From: Clitopilus passeckerianus
Lineage: Eukaryota > Basidiomycota > Agaricomycetes > Agaricales > Entolomataceae
DNA: 64,000 nt
Reading direction: 5' to 3'
Assembly: GCA_944990035.1 (NCBI GenBank)
Contig: CALYLX010000077.1
Span: 310,001 to 374,000, forward strand
Part shown: piece after piece, positions 34,923 through 48,388 of the stretch
Layout of the letters: every line of letters starts with the position of its first letter
How positions within the stretch are numbered: position 1 is the stretch's first letter
Program-made: the position numbers and the translations under genes
The notes under the pieces: model-generated
What the model was told of the DNA's origin: nothing
The model's database searches: none
The model's input: the letters and a program-made list of their open reading frames with translations, nothing else

Positions 34923-35447
34923 AGAAATTATGCTTTTTCACTTCGTGACTTTGAAAGCCGAATTTGGATGTGTACATTCATTTTAACATTTGTAGGGCTT
35001 TGGGAAGGGGAGCTCCAAAATTTATCTTCTGATTCTAAACACTGCGGTTACAAGTATCCCCAACTCCAGTGAGTATAACGCCACATAACTACAGTGTCCG
35101 CCTCAGTCAAGACCGTATCGGACGTAATCTTGGCATTCATAATGACGATTATACCAGAGTACCTTGACTGTCATTTTGACAGCCTGAAACTGGGCAAAGT
35201 CAGATGCCTGAACTTCGCATGGGGTTTGAGGCGTAGTAGCAATCATTCTGGATCATCGATCACCGTTTCCCTACAGCACGAGCACGCGATCAGTGGTTTT
35301 TGGTAGGAAAAGCCCCTGAAAAGCCTCTTATGGAGTGGAGGAACCTTAAGATTGTGTTGAAGTATGTAACGTCTATTACTATCCGGAGCAAATGGCGCCT
35401 CCTTGAAGTGACGCTGTCATAACCTACTTCATACTTACGGTACTATT

Positions 35448-36385
35448 CTAGCAGTAGTCACTGAGCGCTAATTTTACCGCCTCAGCTAACCTGGGCAAAC
35501 AGACCATTTCAATCAACTCAGTCACCACGCCCCCGCTCAGCTCCCACTCAGAGTCATTTATGAATCGCAAATGAAATGTTGGGCGTTCCCCGGGAAATCT
35601 CTCGTTATCCACTAAAACATCCTCTATCAAAATCCACTCAAAGGCTTCTATGAGCCCTCTACCTTCCTCCTCGTCCTCCGTTCCGCCGTGGAAGGAAATA
35701 TATCCCGTCAATTTTTTGAACCGTTCACGAGATGGGATAGTGGCGAGGTCAGACGACAACCAGGTGGGGGAGGCCGATTCTTCAATTTGTAGAAAAAGAG
35801 CAATGCTCCCAATATCCAGTTCTTGGAGGGATGTGTTATGTTCCAACGTAAAGTCAGTCAGTCGCATTACTCCGCCTAAATACGTGTCAATGCATAGACT
35901 CCGAAAAGCAGCTAGAGTAGTCCCTCACCACTATCCTCGCCGATATCTCGCAATGGAAGGATCAATTTCGTCACGGAGGGGCCTACGTGTCGGAGTACCT
36001 CTTGCATCAGAACTTGGTTCACCATATCCGTTGATTCGTCCTGCAACAGAAGCTCGGTGATGTTCCAATTGTTGTGCAGAACAGTCTTAAGTAGGGCTGG
36101 AACATCGCCGTAATCAGTGTCAATCTTGAACTGCAACGAGGGATCCGCTAAGAAACGGCATTTTACAGAAGTATCCCAGTCCTGATCAATGTAGGATATG
36201 GGCCCGAGTATGCAGCTGACACGAAGAGAGGGTAACGATGCGAGAAAGTTGAAAAGCTGATCAGGCGACAAAAACGTGGCATCGCATAGTTCGATGGAGG
36301 TAAGAGAGTTTATGGATGCAATTCTCGAGATAAGGTCCCCGGGAAGCCCAAAGAAACATACAAATACATTGAATTTATGCTCTTA
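35448..36385 (-). CDS. Leucine-rich-repeat-like protein, 5' end unresolved
   Basis: Two exons are supported: about 36385-35929 and 35876-35448, joined across a 52-bp intron (GEDSG + GVMRLTDF). Sequence such as LISRIASINSLTSIELCDA, LFNFLASLPSLRV and NTSLQELDIGSIALFLQ has LRR-like spacing, as in the C-terminal half of basidiomycete F-box/LRR proteins. The first exon here follows an AAG acceptor after a stop, so at least one upstream exon should exist, but I cannot identify it or an F-box. It may be a 5'-truncated relic. Likely cytosolic or nuclear if functional. Confidence 0.45.
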
Positions 36386-39300
36386 AAACAGTCGCTCTGA
36401 CACTCGTTGAGCCTTTCGGCTAATAACATTCCTAAACGTTGACGTCAGTTGGGTTGCTGCAGATGATTGAAGTATTTTGTCTGCGGCTCCTTACATTGGT
36501 ATCTGGGTTACATGCATGGCCGCAACAAAGGCTCTCCTTTGTAGGGCAGCTGGCTCCTGAAGGCAAGCATGCTGGGGCTGTGCGACGAAGTCAGATCTTG
36601 CGAAATCCACCATGGCGAGAGTTCAAGAGATTCACCTCGCTCAGAAATCACGGAGGAAGCGACAAGAGTGTACATGACGCTCATGAGCAAGAGAAGGTTG
36701 TTGGGCGATGCGAACTTCATGATGAGACTGATCGACTTCAGCAGGCAAGTGGTATGAAAGTCACGAATACCTTAGATTCTCTTTTTATGCTCTCCATGAA
36801 TGCCCACCGTGCCTCAATGGGCGCATGTAATAGGTTCACATGACGAATTATGCTTCTGGAGCATGAATTGGCCAGGTACAGAATCAGTGATTCAGTGTCT
36901 ATAGTTGACAGTTGGGAGAGCTTCTGGGCCTATGTGCAAATGGCTCAGAATCCATCCGAAATTCTGCGATTTGGTTTCGGTTTTTGGCATGTATACCATC
37001 CAACGTCGTATGTGTCTGATTTCAATCCGCCAGATCTCCACTCACTTTAGACCCAACGCGCACTTGGTATCTAACTAATTAGCCTCGCATATTGCTAGCG
37101 TATCTAAATGTCGATGTGAGTTTGTGGCCTTCCTACTAGACGTCGGTTGTGTCTCAGTGACCTAACACACCAAACTCACATGACCGCACCATGATTTTGA
37201 TAATCGTATGGCGGTTCCCCAGCCAGTGGAAGAAATGAACGTCATAGAGCTTGGTTCCGTGACAGCTTTCATGTCATGCTGTCGAAGAAATGTGGCATAC
37301 ACAATGGACTGTGATCGTGCTTGATGGTGCCATTCGGCATAGGAACGAAGTTCCAGGGACTACGGGGAGCTTTCGCCTAGCTTTTGAGTCAACAGCATGA
37401 CTGGCGTGATGGCTTGGTCAGATGAGCTTTACGGTGGAGGTGGAGGGGAGCATTTATCAACGTCGCAAAATGTATAACCATTGCGTATTGGAGAGGGCAC
37501 AGAGTGGAGACCGTTCATGCCGAAGCTAAATCTGGGTAAAATGAGACCAATGCATCGAGCGTGTATGCCCACGAGCCTCCGTCAGAGAAAGTAGTCGAGT
37601 AAACATGAGCGGTAAGGTCTGATTCACAAGGAGATATGACGAGTGAACGCATTCTTCAGGAACTGCCTGCTTTGTCCAGAAGAAGTTCATAGATCTGAAC
37701 TACATCTTCTCCGTGGCTGTCGTAGATATCATCCTGGCGTGACAGATATTTCGGAGAGAATTCGATGTTGGCCGACTTCTTTCCCTCAGTCCGAGGAAGG
37801 CCGGCGAAGACTTGGGGAGAGAGGAAAACCGTTTAGTCAGTGAATCAGCCGCTCGACCAACCCTATCAAATAGCTCTGATCCCGTCTGCTCTTGTCTGTC
37901 GGACTGCGAAGTAATTGCACAAGGTGTGTGCATCCGGTTTCTGGCAGCTGTCATCTCGACGTATATGGTTCCGCAAGGTGTGACCTTGATATATATATAG
38001 ATCCGCCCATGCCATTCCGACCCACCTATTGATGCATGTCGTCCAATCGTCATGGGAAGCTTTTGATCTCAACGTTGAGCTTGGGAGCCAGCATGGAAGA
38101 TTTGGGGTTCGCTCAACGTTAAATACATCTGGCACTCGGTCATGACAACATTTGTGAGCACCGTCTTGATGAAAAAAACGTTCAAGATATCAATTACTAG
38201 CATTAATCGTAGGCGATAACAAGATGATTTTGGCCGCTCAGATACTCATGTGTAAGAAAATCAAGTATTTTCTGGGAGGACAATCGGCTATTTCCGCTGA
38301 GACTGGGAGTCAACGCCAGGTTCCTCACCTGATTGCAGGTCGGTTAAGAACATTGCCGAAATCGAAACTAGAGGAAGACATCACCTACTTTCGCAGACGT
38401 AGACACCACGCTAACGGTGGAATCTCTATCAGGTGTATGTGAGCCTTTCCGTCGAATGCCTTTTTGAGGTGTATTCGATATCCGAATGAGGACCACGGGC
38501 AGCCCTCTGAATCGCACGAAGTCCAGATCCAGGCTCGTACACTCCATTTCGTTGTGTTTTACGGCTCTTAGCGTTCGTCTTGGTGGTGCGTATGGCGCGT
38601 TCAAAATCACGATAAAATAAAGGTAGGCTGGAGCCTCTTATTGGATTAGAAGTGGAAGGTCGAGGGAATACAGCCGTACCTCTGCCGCACCATGAGCTCA
38701 GCGTCGACCACCGCACGTCCATTGAAGTGGAATAGAGTCCTTAGGGAATGAATCACTAACGGCGGATATAGTATAGAAACTCGTTCAAGATCTCACTCAA
38801 ACGCCCTATCTTTCGCCATATAACGGGAGTTGGGATGCTGGTCGAACGCCACTTTGATAACCTTCCGTCGAGGAGCTGCTTCCACGTAGATGGATCCGAA
38901 AGCTATGGCATAAAGAATAACACTTTTGAAGGAGACCATGGCGACGGTAGCGAGAGACGTTAGACGGAGTCAGTGACCAGCACTTGACTCTGAGGAAGGG
39001 ATTTCAGAGCCCTCCGGCTTATGAACCACAATGGGTGTGGATGAAGCAGTGCTTTGCAGGTCCCAGTACCCACAGATGAACCAGGGCATGGTGTTTCATC
39101 AAATGATTTGAAGATGCGCCATAGAGTTCAGGCCTTGGTTTACGTCAGAAAGCACAGAGTCGAGTGGAGTCAAAGTCCCAACTCGTAGGGCCAGGCAGGA
39201 GGCGCACAGACTGCTAGCTACAGGCACGAATCCTTGCCTTCGTTGAGAAACACTCCAAGGGACATACTAGTTAAATACAGATGTGTCGCTAGAGAAGACA

Positions 39301-42300
39301 TGTACCGCGCGTCAAATCGATATTCCAAAGACGGCTTGTCAGAGCTTCTGAGCACTGCATAAGCCAGCTTCCATTGCATTCCTAGTTCCTTTCGTCGCCA
39401 TGGACGCTCAGCGCTGAGTCTAGCGTTAAGTTAAAGGCACCTCCAAAGCGACGTGACAACGGTTGCACAGATATTTGTTCATGGAAAACGTGTTGGCCAC
39501 GTGTAAGTAGTATTCGCTTGTATAACTGCTACCTTTCGAGTCCCCTAGCGTAGTCTAGCTATAGATGGAGGTCCTTGTTGAAACCCAGGATGGAGGATCG
39601 ACTGGCGATCTATGGGGTGCTGAAGTTGAGGCTCTTGATAAACATGTGCAAGCAGATGCGGCAGAGCCTTCGGCTCATCTCGGACTTGTGGGCTGAGGGC
39701 CAACGCTACCGCGCGGCAGGGTACGAGTCTGGAGGGCTGCTTTGACGAAGTTACTGGTCATTATACTATGGGACAACGGTGTAACAAAACAGGTTCCACC
39801 TGAAGACAATCAGATTCAAGCTACGGCAGAAAATGACGTTGTGGTCCCAATAAGAACAGCTGTGTTGGTGCTACGTCTACAAGAACTACCATCGCTAGGC
39901 GAGTACTCTTACACAAGCCACCAGCGTATATCAGCGCTTGATTGCCTCTGTGGTATCCCACGGGCCACGGTCAAGAAAAACCTCGCGGCGGTTTCCCTGA
40001 CATTCTTCAATTCTCGTAATTCTACATGGTACCGCACCTTCGTCATCTTGCTCGTCTCTTGAACGTCCTTGAATGAACCAGGGCCCATATCTATTGCGAA
40101 TTCTGGTGATATTAAAGGTCAGCACGTTTTCCGATACATCAATCGAACTACTTACAGATACCGAGTGCCAGTGCACTTCGACCAAACATGGGGACATTAG
40201 CTGCGAATCAAGGCTTTATTCATATTGAAGGTACAGCAAGACCAGGACTTGATGCACCTTTCAAGGCCGTCATCAAGTTGAAGAGGATTTGCTGATTTTC
40301 GATATAAACTGGTTCTTCGCTTTCTTTGAGGCTGTAGATAATCTGTCTGCCCTTGATAGTAATAACGACGATCAGCGTCTCGCGCACGCACAGAGGTGAT
40401 GAATCCGAGCCGCTTGACATCTCTTGCCTTGGGCCTGAGCTCGCCTGCTCAATCGTGAAAGCAGCTGCGTCCATCTCGTAATCGGAACGAAAAGTAAAAT
40501 CCGAAATTTTGACAGGACGATGGCGGGTGGAACTCTTCTGCCTTGCCCTAGGGAAGGTGCATCTTGGTCACTGACTCATTCTAGAAGAGCAGGGAGGACG
40601 AGATGAACCGGAAAGCCTTTCAGAGTCATCGCTAAGCCGATCAATGTTGTAGGGTTGTGATTCTATATGAGACTACGGCCTGTAGATACGTTGGCTTAGC
40701 CTAGTGGAAATCTCTGGTATTGGCTTCAAAATGAATTCAGCCGTTGGCGGTTGAATGGACATGACTGTATGGCCTGCAAGGGAGAATCCCGGCAGGCATA
40801 TCGGCAGGGCTGATGAATCCATAATATTAATAGCATCAATATAACCACGTGGACAGTTACTAGATATAGTATGAACTACATATGGGGAACCAAAGCATTG
40901 ATGCCCATTGATGAGCAGCAACGGCAACCCACGGCAGCACCATATATAGAGGTAACCCCGTGTAAGAAGGCCTGTTGCCCCAATTAGAAGTCAGAAGTGG
41001 ACGAGCAGCCAATCAAAATGCGAGAATTGCAGTCGACCGGGCGGGGATCTTGGCGGACAGCTCTCAATACAAGTTCTCGTTGGAGTAAACTCCAGACTCG
41101 TAATTTCGGCACCACATTCCATTGCTTTTCCTTTGCTTTTGAAGGGCACTGGGGTGTGCAGAGAGGGTCGGGATCAACGCTCGAAACTTTTAAGATGGAC
41201 GAAGTAGCACATAATATAATTTCCAAGGCAATTTCTAGTGAGGGATGAATGAAAGGGGCATAGGATTCTTAGAATCATGATCGTGGACGTTTCTTCGACT
41301 GGACAACGTCCGCCTGTATAATCCTCTCATATCGCTGGGCACATTTTCCTTCGAGAGATGGTTTTATCAAGATAATTCTTATTTGTTCGATCTAACTCCT
41401 CCCCAAGACATGCCACTAAGATCATGACGTAGAAACCTCCCTGCCGGCGGTCGTGGTAGACATCTAAAGTGCTACTGTTTCATGAAATCTCATTCCAACT
41501 CGGACCCGTTCACGGAGTCGTCATTCCTCCCTCCTCGAGTCCCAGAGGGAAAACATACCGATGGCGGATAACGAGCCGGCGGGCGGAATCCTAGTCTCGG
41601 ACGCTGGGTAGGGAAGATACGAAATGAAATGAGGGAGAGACAATAAAGAAAGGATCAAGAAAGGTCAAAGCTCGATTCGCAGATCAAAGTTAGCTCGGAT
41701 AACGTGGTCGGCCTGTTTCACGTTGGGGAAGTAGCGTCCGATATCGAGAGGTTTGTGGGCGTAGAAGTACCATTGAAACAATTCAGTGCGAGTGCCACTG
41801 GGAAAGGTGTTTCAGGATAAGCACGTTCTGGCGTGAAGAAGAACTCTATTCATTGAGAAGACTTCGAATGATACACGCGGCGTAGTGGGATCGTCTGATA
41901 ATAAACTACAAGCAATAAAGAATGACATGCCGGCGGTAGGTTTTACCACCTGAGTTGAGGTGATCTTCACCGGTTAGGAAACACTCGAGGATTCATACCG
42001 AGGAAAAATATTGGAAAAGGAACAAGGACGCTGGGACCCTGATGCGTCCATTTGCCACATCGGAATTGCGTTCCTAGCCTCCGGTAACGGATGTACAGCA
42101 CTCGGTATGGATTTCGCTTACGGCATAAACCTTCGGTGATTGTGAGCGGGGATACCGCGCTGACTGAACCTTGATTAGAGGCCCTGTGGGTCCGAATAAG
42201 AGAGCGATGGTATAACGATTCCTCAATCTTTACAGAAAGACAGTCGCTATCGACATAGCCGAACATGAGAGATAGTACAGCTAATCACTCGATGGATGTT

Positions 42301-42956
42301 CAACCTATGTTGATTTCCATCTCAAGCAGTCAAAGAGGTGTTGGATGGCGCTTTGCGCCCAGGTTGATATAAGATGGGATGGTCACGAGGCGATGGGAAC
42401 ACGGGCGAGGCAGAGCTATTGCGCTAACAATTCTGATGGATGGCCAGGAAAGGCAGACGGAGGAAGTTCGATAAAGAACAAGGACCACAAGGGCACGTAA
42501 AAGGACAAGTCCAAATCTGTCGAATCGTTTGTGGGCGATATATCAGGAATCATGAAGACCCCGAGTGATGCCGCATTTGCTCATGCGTGAGATATCTTTG
42601 AGTTCCAGAGTCAAGCCACGAAAAACGTGTACTCTGGGAGGTGCAGAAAGACATGGAATTTGCGGTCAAAGACACAGCGTTAATTGTGTTGATAGTTGCA
42701 TTGAAGTTGCGTTGGCACAGGACGAGGAGATGATTGTAGTGAACGAAGGGTAAGCGTACGTGGTGATCGGGGTACCTGTGATTTGATGGCGGCAAGCAAC
42801 CTCGGATCGCCTGTGAGAACTTGACCCGGTTACTTATAGCACGAGTACAAGCCACTGCTCCCTTGACCGCCAGAATTCCCTTTCCTTTTGTCTTGTCGTC
42901 TATCACCAGACGAACCACGTTTTTATTGTCTTCAAGAATCTAACGACTGACACGAA
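36386..42956. other. Gene-poor stretch; one doubtful frame
   Basis: No recognised domain over 6.5 kb on either strand. The best candidate is minus 40474-40220 (MDAAAFTIEQASSGPRQEMS start, 84 codons), possibly continuing into 40197-39931. The join cannot be made without a stop or phase clash, so I regard it as doubtful or decayed. A TA-rich run (gatatatatatag) lies near 37988. 42100-42956 is the upstream region of the HMG-box gene. Confidence 0.4.
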
Positions 42957-44899
42957 ATGTCTTCCGTACGCCTGTCAAGAAGAAAAAGATCCTCAATCGG
43001 TAATTATCTGGCTTGTATCTTGTATTGCTGCATGGAGACTGACGAGTGGCTCAGCGGCTGGAATGCCAATTGCCCCAGCCAAGCCAGGATTCTACGGTAT
43101 CCAGAAGCCTGTACAATTTGCGCCCAACGTTACTCCCGGAACCTACGTTGCACCTGAGGACGAGGATATCGATTTCTCTGTTCTGCCCAATGAGGATGAT
43201 GACTCGCAAGCGCTCTTCCCTCCCTCATCGGAACCTGCGCCGGCTCCTTCTCGTCGACGAGTACCACCTCATAAGAGGCGGTCGCTAGGCTACATTCCTC
43301 GTCCGCCGAATGCTTTCATGCTTTTCCGAGCAGACTTCGTCCGCCAGAGGCATGTACCTGGAACCATCGAAACTAACCATGGTTCGCTATCAAAAATCAT
43401 CGGTAAGTTTCTTGATTTAGGTGATCATCGATACACTTCACTCACGCCACACTTCAGGTAACGTTTGGAACGACCTACCTCCCGAAGAGAGGAAGACCTG
43501 GGAACATCGCGCGAAGATCGAGAAAGCTGCTCACAAAGCAAAATACCCCGACTACCGCTTCCGACCGGTGCATAACAAGAATAAGAAGAAGCAGAAAGCT
43601 GCCTCTGCTGCTGCTACCTCGTCATCAAGCATTACTTCCACATCCGACAACTCTGCGGAGACTGTCCGATGTGAGAAGATTTCGGCTCTTCTGATGACCG
43701 GCAAGAAGGGCGAGGAGCTTGCCGCCGCCGTTGCTCAGCTGGACCACGAACAGCTGCTTCAGCGCCAGCACCACCATCAGCAGTTCTTCGCCAACGGTGC
43801 TGCCCTTGCACAGCCCGTGCCATCCTACCCTCAGCAACAGTCGTACCTTGCTCCCCCTCAATTCCAGAGGCGGCCTTCTTCTGTTCCTCTTCCCGTATAC
43901 CCTCCCGGCTTCTACGGCTTCGAGACGACTCATGAACCAAGCATTGCTCTTCCCAGCTTGAACACGCAGTTCTTCCCCGCCTCTCAGTCGTCGTCGAACT
44001 CGCCTGATTCCGCCGATCTCTCCCGGCCCATGTCTGCCGTGGCTATGCAGTATCAGCATCATCAAATGCAAGAAATGCAATTCGCCGCGCCCAACCCGAC
44101 CCACGTTGATGCGAACTCGTTTCTCCAGCCCTGGCCGATGCAGTTCAACACCCGGATGTCCATCTCCAACCCCCAGATGGCGCTCGGCCTCGGTCTCCGC
44201 CGTGCGTCCTCGACGTCTGCCATCCAGAACGTCGCGAACAACCACCACATCCAGTTCGGTGGTTTCGCTCGCAACTGGGAGTTCAACTACGGTGGGAACG
44301 AGATGCCCATGCAGTCCTTGGACGGTGGTATGGGCCTGCAGAGGGACGACGAGCCTCTTCCCGAGGTCAACAACTCCCTTTGGGAACCCTCGTTCGCTCT
44401 GAACACAGCGACCGGCTCTGGCGCTACTCCTCCTCACACCTACGAGTCGTATGGTGCCAGCCCGCTGGAGAAGCCCACCCACTCCAGGTCTCACTCGCAG
44501 AACCACATGGACAATATCGCACCTCATGAGGTCCTCCACCCCGTGGACACCACCATGCAGTACCAGCAGCATCAATCAATGTCTGCCTCCGCCTCCCCTG
44601 CTTCGTCGATGTCCCTCCCTGAACTCGACCAGTACTCCTGGATGACGCCCGTTAACACCAACGGCGCCGTCGCTGGCGGTGAAGGTTCTGCCGAGGTCAA
44701 CGTCCTTGCACCTCAGCCTACTCCCCTCACTGCTGCTTTTGCTGCTCTGGAGAACTACGAACACACCCAGAGCGTCGACGAGATGTGGCAGTGGCAGGGC
44801 TTTGCTCAAGGTGATGCTGGCCACAAGGGTGATGGTGTTCCCATCGACACTCTCTTCCAGAACGACGGCAGCTTCGAGATCGATGCGTACATTGCTTAG
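42957..44899 (+). CDS. HMG-box transcription factor
   Basis: Three exons: 42957-42999, 43055-43402 and 43458-44899; introns of 55 bp; 610 aa. The HMG box lies at about residues 95-168 and is interrupted by intron 2: GYIPRPPNAFMLFRADFVRQ, then NHGSLSKIIG + NVWNDLPPEERKTWEHRA and AHKAKYPDYRFRP. A basic stretch (HNKNKKKQK) follows and could be a nuclear localisation signal. The rest is Gln/Ser/Pro-rich, as in activation regions. The box is of the MATA/SOX sequence-specific type, as in fungal sexual-development regulators (Prf1, Mat2, Ste11 group). I cannot assign an orthologue. A long, well-spaced upstream region suggests complex regulation. Confidence 0.9.
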
Positions 44900-45580
44900 G
44901 TTTTCTCCTTTCGAAATGTTCTCCCTATGGACTGTTGTATATCCCTTTAATACCCCCTGCTTTCTTCCCCATGCCTCCACTTTCACGACCACCTACCTAC
45001 ATCTCCCTGCTCACGACGATTTGTTGTTTACCAAGACTTTTCATTGCATCGTTCATATACCCTATATGCAGGACGCCTGGTCGTCTCTAATCACCTATCT
45101 GTTCTGCAAAACCCTGTAGCCTTACTGAATCTCGTTTCCCTCTCTCGTCTCTATTCATTCCGATACCACTGTAGCCTTTCTAGTCCTCGCTTTCTGTTCC
45201 CGTTCCCCGTTGTCTCTGTTGCCTTCGTCGTCTTCATCCTTGGGGTCGATTATGGTAATGGGGTGTATATATATATTCTTATCTATTCTAGATCCTATAC
45301 TTCATATCAACCGCTGTAGCCCTATCTCGAATCGTTTCAATATACGATGTTTTACTGGATTATCCGTGCCAATCGTTGAGTCTTATGACCTTCTTGTTGG
45401 ATGCTTCGTTCCTGTATTGATAGGCCTTCGTCAGGTGCGGTGGCGGTCGGATCTTACGAGGCCTCACATTTACCGTCCATGACCGTCATGAATGAGATAT
45501 GGGGGACGTAGGTGGGCTATAGCTTGGGCTATAAAACCCTCGAATATTTACTATCCAAGCCTTCAATCTGATATCTCACA
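44900..45580. other. 3' flank of HMG gene and promoter of GFA copy 2
   Basis: Pyrimidine-rich, no gene. A TATA-like ctataaaac lies about 53 bp upstream of the ATG at 45581. Confidence 0.6.
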
Positions 45581-46150
45581 ATGACGAAGTACGAAGGTGC
45601 ATGTCTGTGCAAGCAAACCAAGATTACCATCGAGGCAGACCTCAAGAGTCAAGTACAGTCCTTTCTACCAATCTCAGTTTCGACCTCTACTGACGATGTC
45701 TCAAGATCACCTGCCACTGTCTAGACTGTCAACACACGAGCGGAAGCGCATTCAGCACGAACGTTCTGGTTCCTAAGAAGGATGTCAAGATCGATGGACC
45801 TATTAAGCAATACGATGCTAAGGCAGCAAGCGGGAATACGGGTACGCTGCCTACATCTGCATGCCTTCAGCGATGTCTGACTACGGCGACCCTACAGTGA
45901 CTCGCGTATTCTGCGGCAATTGCGGAAGTGCTATTTCCCATCTCTCCGTCGCCTTCGGTGACGCCCAAGCCATCCAAACTGGCAACTTCCAGGCCGCCCA
46001 GAAATGGCCTGTTGAGATGGAGCGTGAGTTGATCGCCAAACCTTCGGTATATGAGCTGATTAATTCATTTCACCAGTCTTCGTGAAGGACAGATGGTTGG
46101 GCATACCTGCGGTTGGAGGGGCGAACCAGGTTCAAGCTATGCCTTCCTGA
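45581..46150 (+). CDS. GFA/CENP-V family zinc-binding protein, copy 2
   Basis: Four exons: 45581-45652, 45706-45841, 45898-46023 and 46077-46150; 135 aa. Cys motifs CLCK, CHCLDC (QHTSGSAFS) and CGNCGSAI are complete for the family's zinc sites. The central AVFGD-type strand reads SVAFGDAQAIQTGNFQ and the end VKDRWLGIPAV. Exon sizes (72, 136, 126) match the other copies. Small cytosolic protein; catalytic role, if any, unknown. Closest by eye to copies 3 and 4 in the third exon. Confidence 0.88.
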
Positions 46151-46809
46151 GCATCGTTGTCTCATTTAGTTATCGCAAATGTCAATTGATACCGCCAGAT
46201 CCGGCTCGTTGCTTGAGTTTGTGGAAGTTTCACATTGAATCTGGGGAGCGATTCTGCTCGTGGCGTTCTATGAGTGTCTCTGCAAGGTTGTTGTACTCGG
46301 GCAGCCTCCAGAAAACCTGGGTGGTACTGCGACTAGCGTTTGAATTTGAACGGTCACCACCACGACATCGAATCTCTGAAATGGTGAACAGCTGGACTTC
46401 CGGACGTGGGAAATGAGCAATCCGAAGGTCTACCAGTGGTTGAGAAAGCCATATTTACGCCCAATCTTAGATGTGTACGACGAGCATCCGAAAGCGCCAA
46501 AGAGGGAAGGAGGGAGGGAAGGGTTTGATTCTGATCGTTTGAATAATCGAATCCCCGCGACGTTGCAGGCCACGGACGGCCGTCCGCAGTATGGCTTCTT
46601 CTCTCGATAGCACACGACATGTTTGGATCACAGGGTCACGGTATAAGTGCATTCGGGCTGCCTCAGCAGACTTTATATGAAGTACTATTGTATACTATTG
46701 TGTAGTAGAGGGATGAATCAGCATCGAATTTTCTCTAAATCGATCAATCATACTTCATGAACACCCAGCTCTGCGTCCTTTGGTCCGACTCTAGTGGTCT
46801 CAGAGCAGT
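46151..46809. other. Intergenic, no gene seen
   Basis: Short frames only, no motif. Confidence 0.5.
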
Positions 46810-47369
46810 CTAGAAAATGCAACCACCACCTTGAGTCTTTGTACTGATGAGGATATTGTTCTCATAACCTTCGGATGATGCCAATTCGGTAAGTCGACAA
46901 CGAGTTCGAAACGTTCTTCGTTGAGCATGATGGCCTCTCCTGCAAGCACAATACTTTGGAAGAGGTCAGGCAACGTACTCGGAAGCAGATGGTAGTCTTA
47001 CAAGAACCGGTTCTCAGATCCGTAGGGCTTTAACTCCCATCGTCTAGGCTTAGCTGTTCCGACAACTGCGATGTGGTTGCTTTGTCCAAGGCTGTCAATC
47101 CCGAGGAAGGTGGGTGTCTTCGCCTTTTCATTTTGAAGAGAATAAGTCCCATCCTTGTTTCTTCTCACTCTCCACTGATGAGGAACAACTGTTAGAACGC
47201 ACAACTCGTACACATAAGCCGGACGTACGAGATGAGGTTTCCTCCGATAAAAGGTCAAGTAATCCAGAGCGAGAACACTCAAGTTTTCTGCGGCATCGGG
47301 GGGTAGTTCAAGGCGAGAGCAGTGTTGATGTATCTCGTACAGTCCTTCCTCGAGTGAGGATGTCGCCAT
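46810..47369 (-). CDS. Small beta-trefoil-like protein (lectin or protease-inhibitor type)
   Basis: Three exons: 47369-47229, 47174-47002 and 46939-46810; introns 54 and 62 bp; 147 aa. Start MATSSLEEGLYEIHQ, then WRVRRNKDGTYSLQNE, PTFLGI and PRRWELKPYG. The repeated 'W-x-V/L ... DGxYxI/LxN' strands are typical of ricin-B-like lectins and of fungal I66-type protease inhibitors, which share the beta-trefoil fold. The last exon is basic and does not add an obvious third trefoil unit, so the protein may be divergent or truncated. No signal peptide, as usual for cytosolic fungal defence lectins or inhibitors. Assignment is tentative. Confidence 0.55.
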
Positions 47370-48388
47370 GAGCAGAAAACAAAGAGGAGATGGGAGGGAC
47401 GCGAATTGCATGCCAGTCCATTTCAATGTCAGCCACACAACGAGGCCGACCGACGATTTGGTAATATATTGAATGTTGACCCTAATAACGTGTCAAAGTC
47501 TAGGCTGGTCGTGGTTATTATATACGCTGGTTTGATGAATTGGGCCATAAGTGGCAGATTACTTCGGAATTGTATCCAACGCCGTCGATGGTTTACCCTT
47601 CCCTACAACTTTCATGCCGTTGAAAGTAGCCTTAGGAGCTTGTTGTAACATAACATTCGGGACATTCGAAGATATACGCTGGTAATTTTGCCCCTTCTTA
47701 GACGGGAAGTGGAGCGAAACCGTTGACAGCGGCGAGCAAGTTAATTACATGGTATTTAAGTAAAGAAAAAGGGCTTGTTCTACCATTCCAAAAAGAATTT
47801 CGCGAGGGGAGCCGCTGCGGGTCCTCCACTTTCAGCCTGTCTATTACAGGTAGCCACGCAAGCTGGGTTTCAGACGGAACGCAGGTTAAAGGGGCACTTT
47901 TTCTTTATGGAAAAAGTCGAAGCCGTCGAGTCGGAGGTTCGGGAGGCATACTGCTCAAGGCGCTGGGTGAGCATGCTTAGAATACGACTTTTCACGGAGG
48001 ATAGCTCACAGTGCTACTGGGGGTGGCCAGCCTCTCAGAATTGGAGTATCGGACAGAATACAGGATGTGTAGGGCGAGCTCCTGAATGAAAGATGTAAAC
48101 GGCAAGCACAAGGATTACATAACGGAAATTTGTCTTCACCATCCGTCACAAGTGCGTTCCAAAATTCAGGTTTTCCACCGAGTACGCATTATCTGTCGAG
48201 CGAACGCATCATGGTGAACAAATCTATAGGCCTACATGTACTCGCATCCTGTGCGTCTTTCCGCATACACGTCCCGTGATCATCCTCCTTAGATGAGTCT
48301 ATTGATAATCAGAATTTTCCAGCACTTCCTTAGTACTCCCATTGTCAATCTCAAGCTGATTGACAGCTGGCGTTCGCTGAGAGTCGAG
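47370..48388. other. Intergenic, no gene seen
   Basis: Region between a minus-strand and a plus-strand gene. An in-frame ATG at 48293 could extend the next gene by 32 codons. Confidence 0.45.

Noticed and set aside
39931..40474. Possible two-exon minus-strand gene
   Set aside because: Frames can only be joined through a stop or with wrong phase, and no family was recognised.
43625..44575. 316-codon minus-strand frame
   Set aside because: It is the antisense shadow of the HMG-box coding exon, a result of GC-rich codon use.
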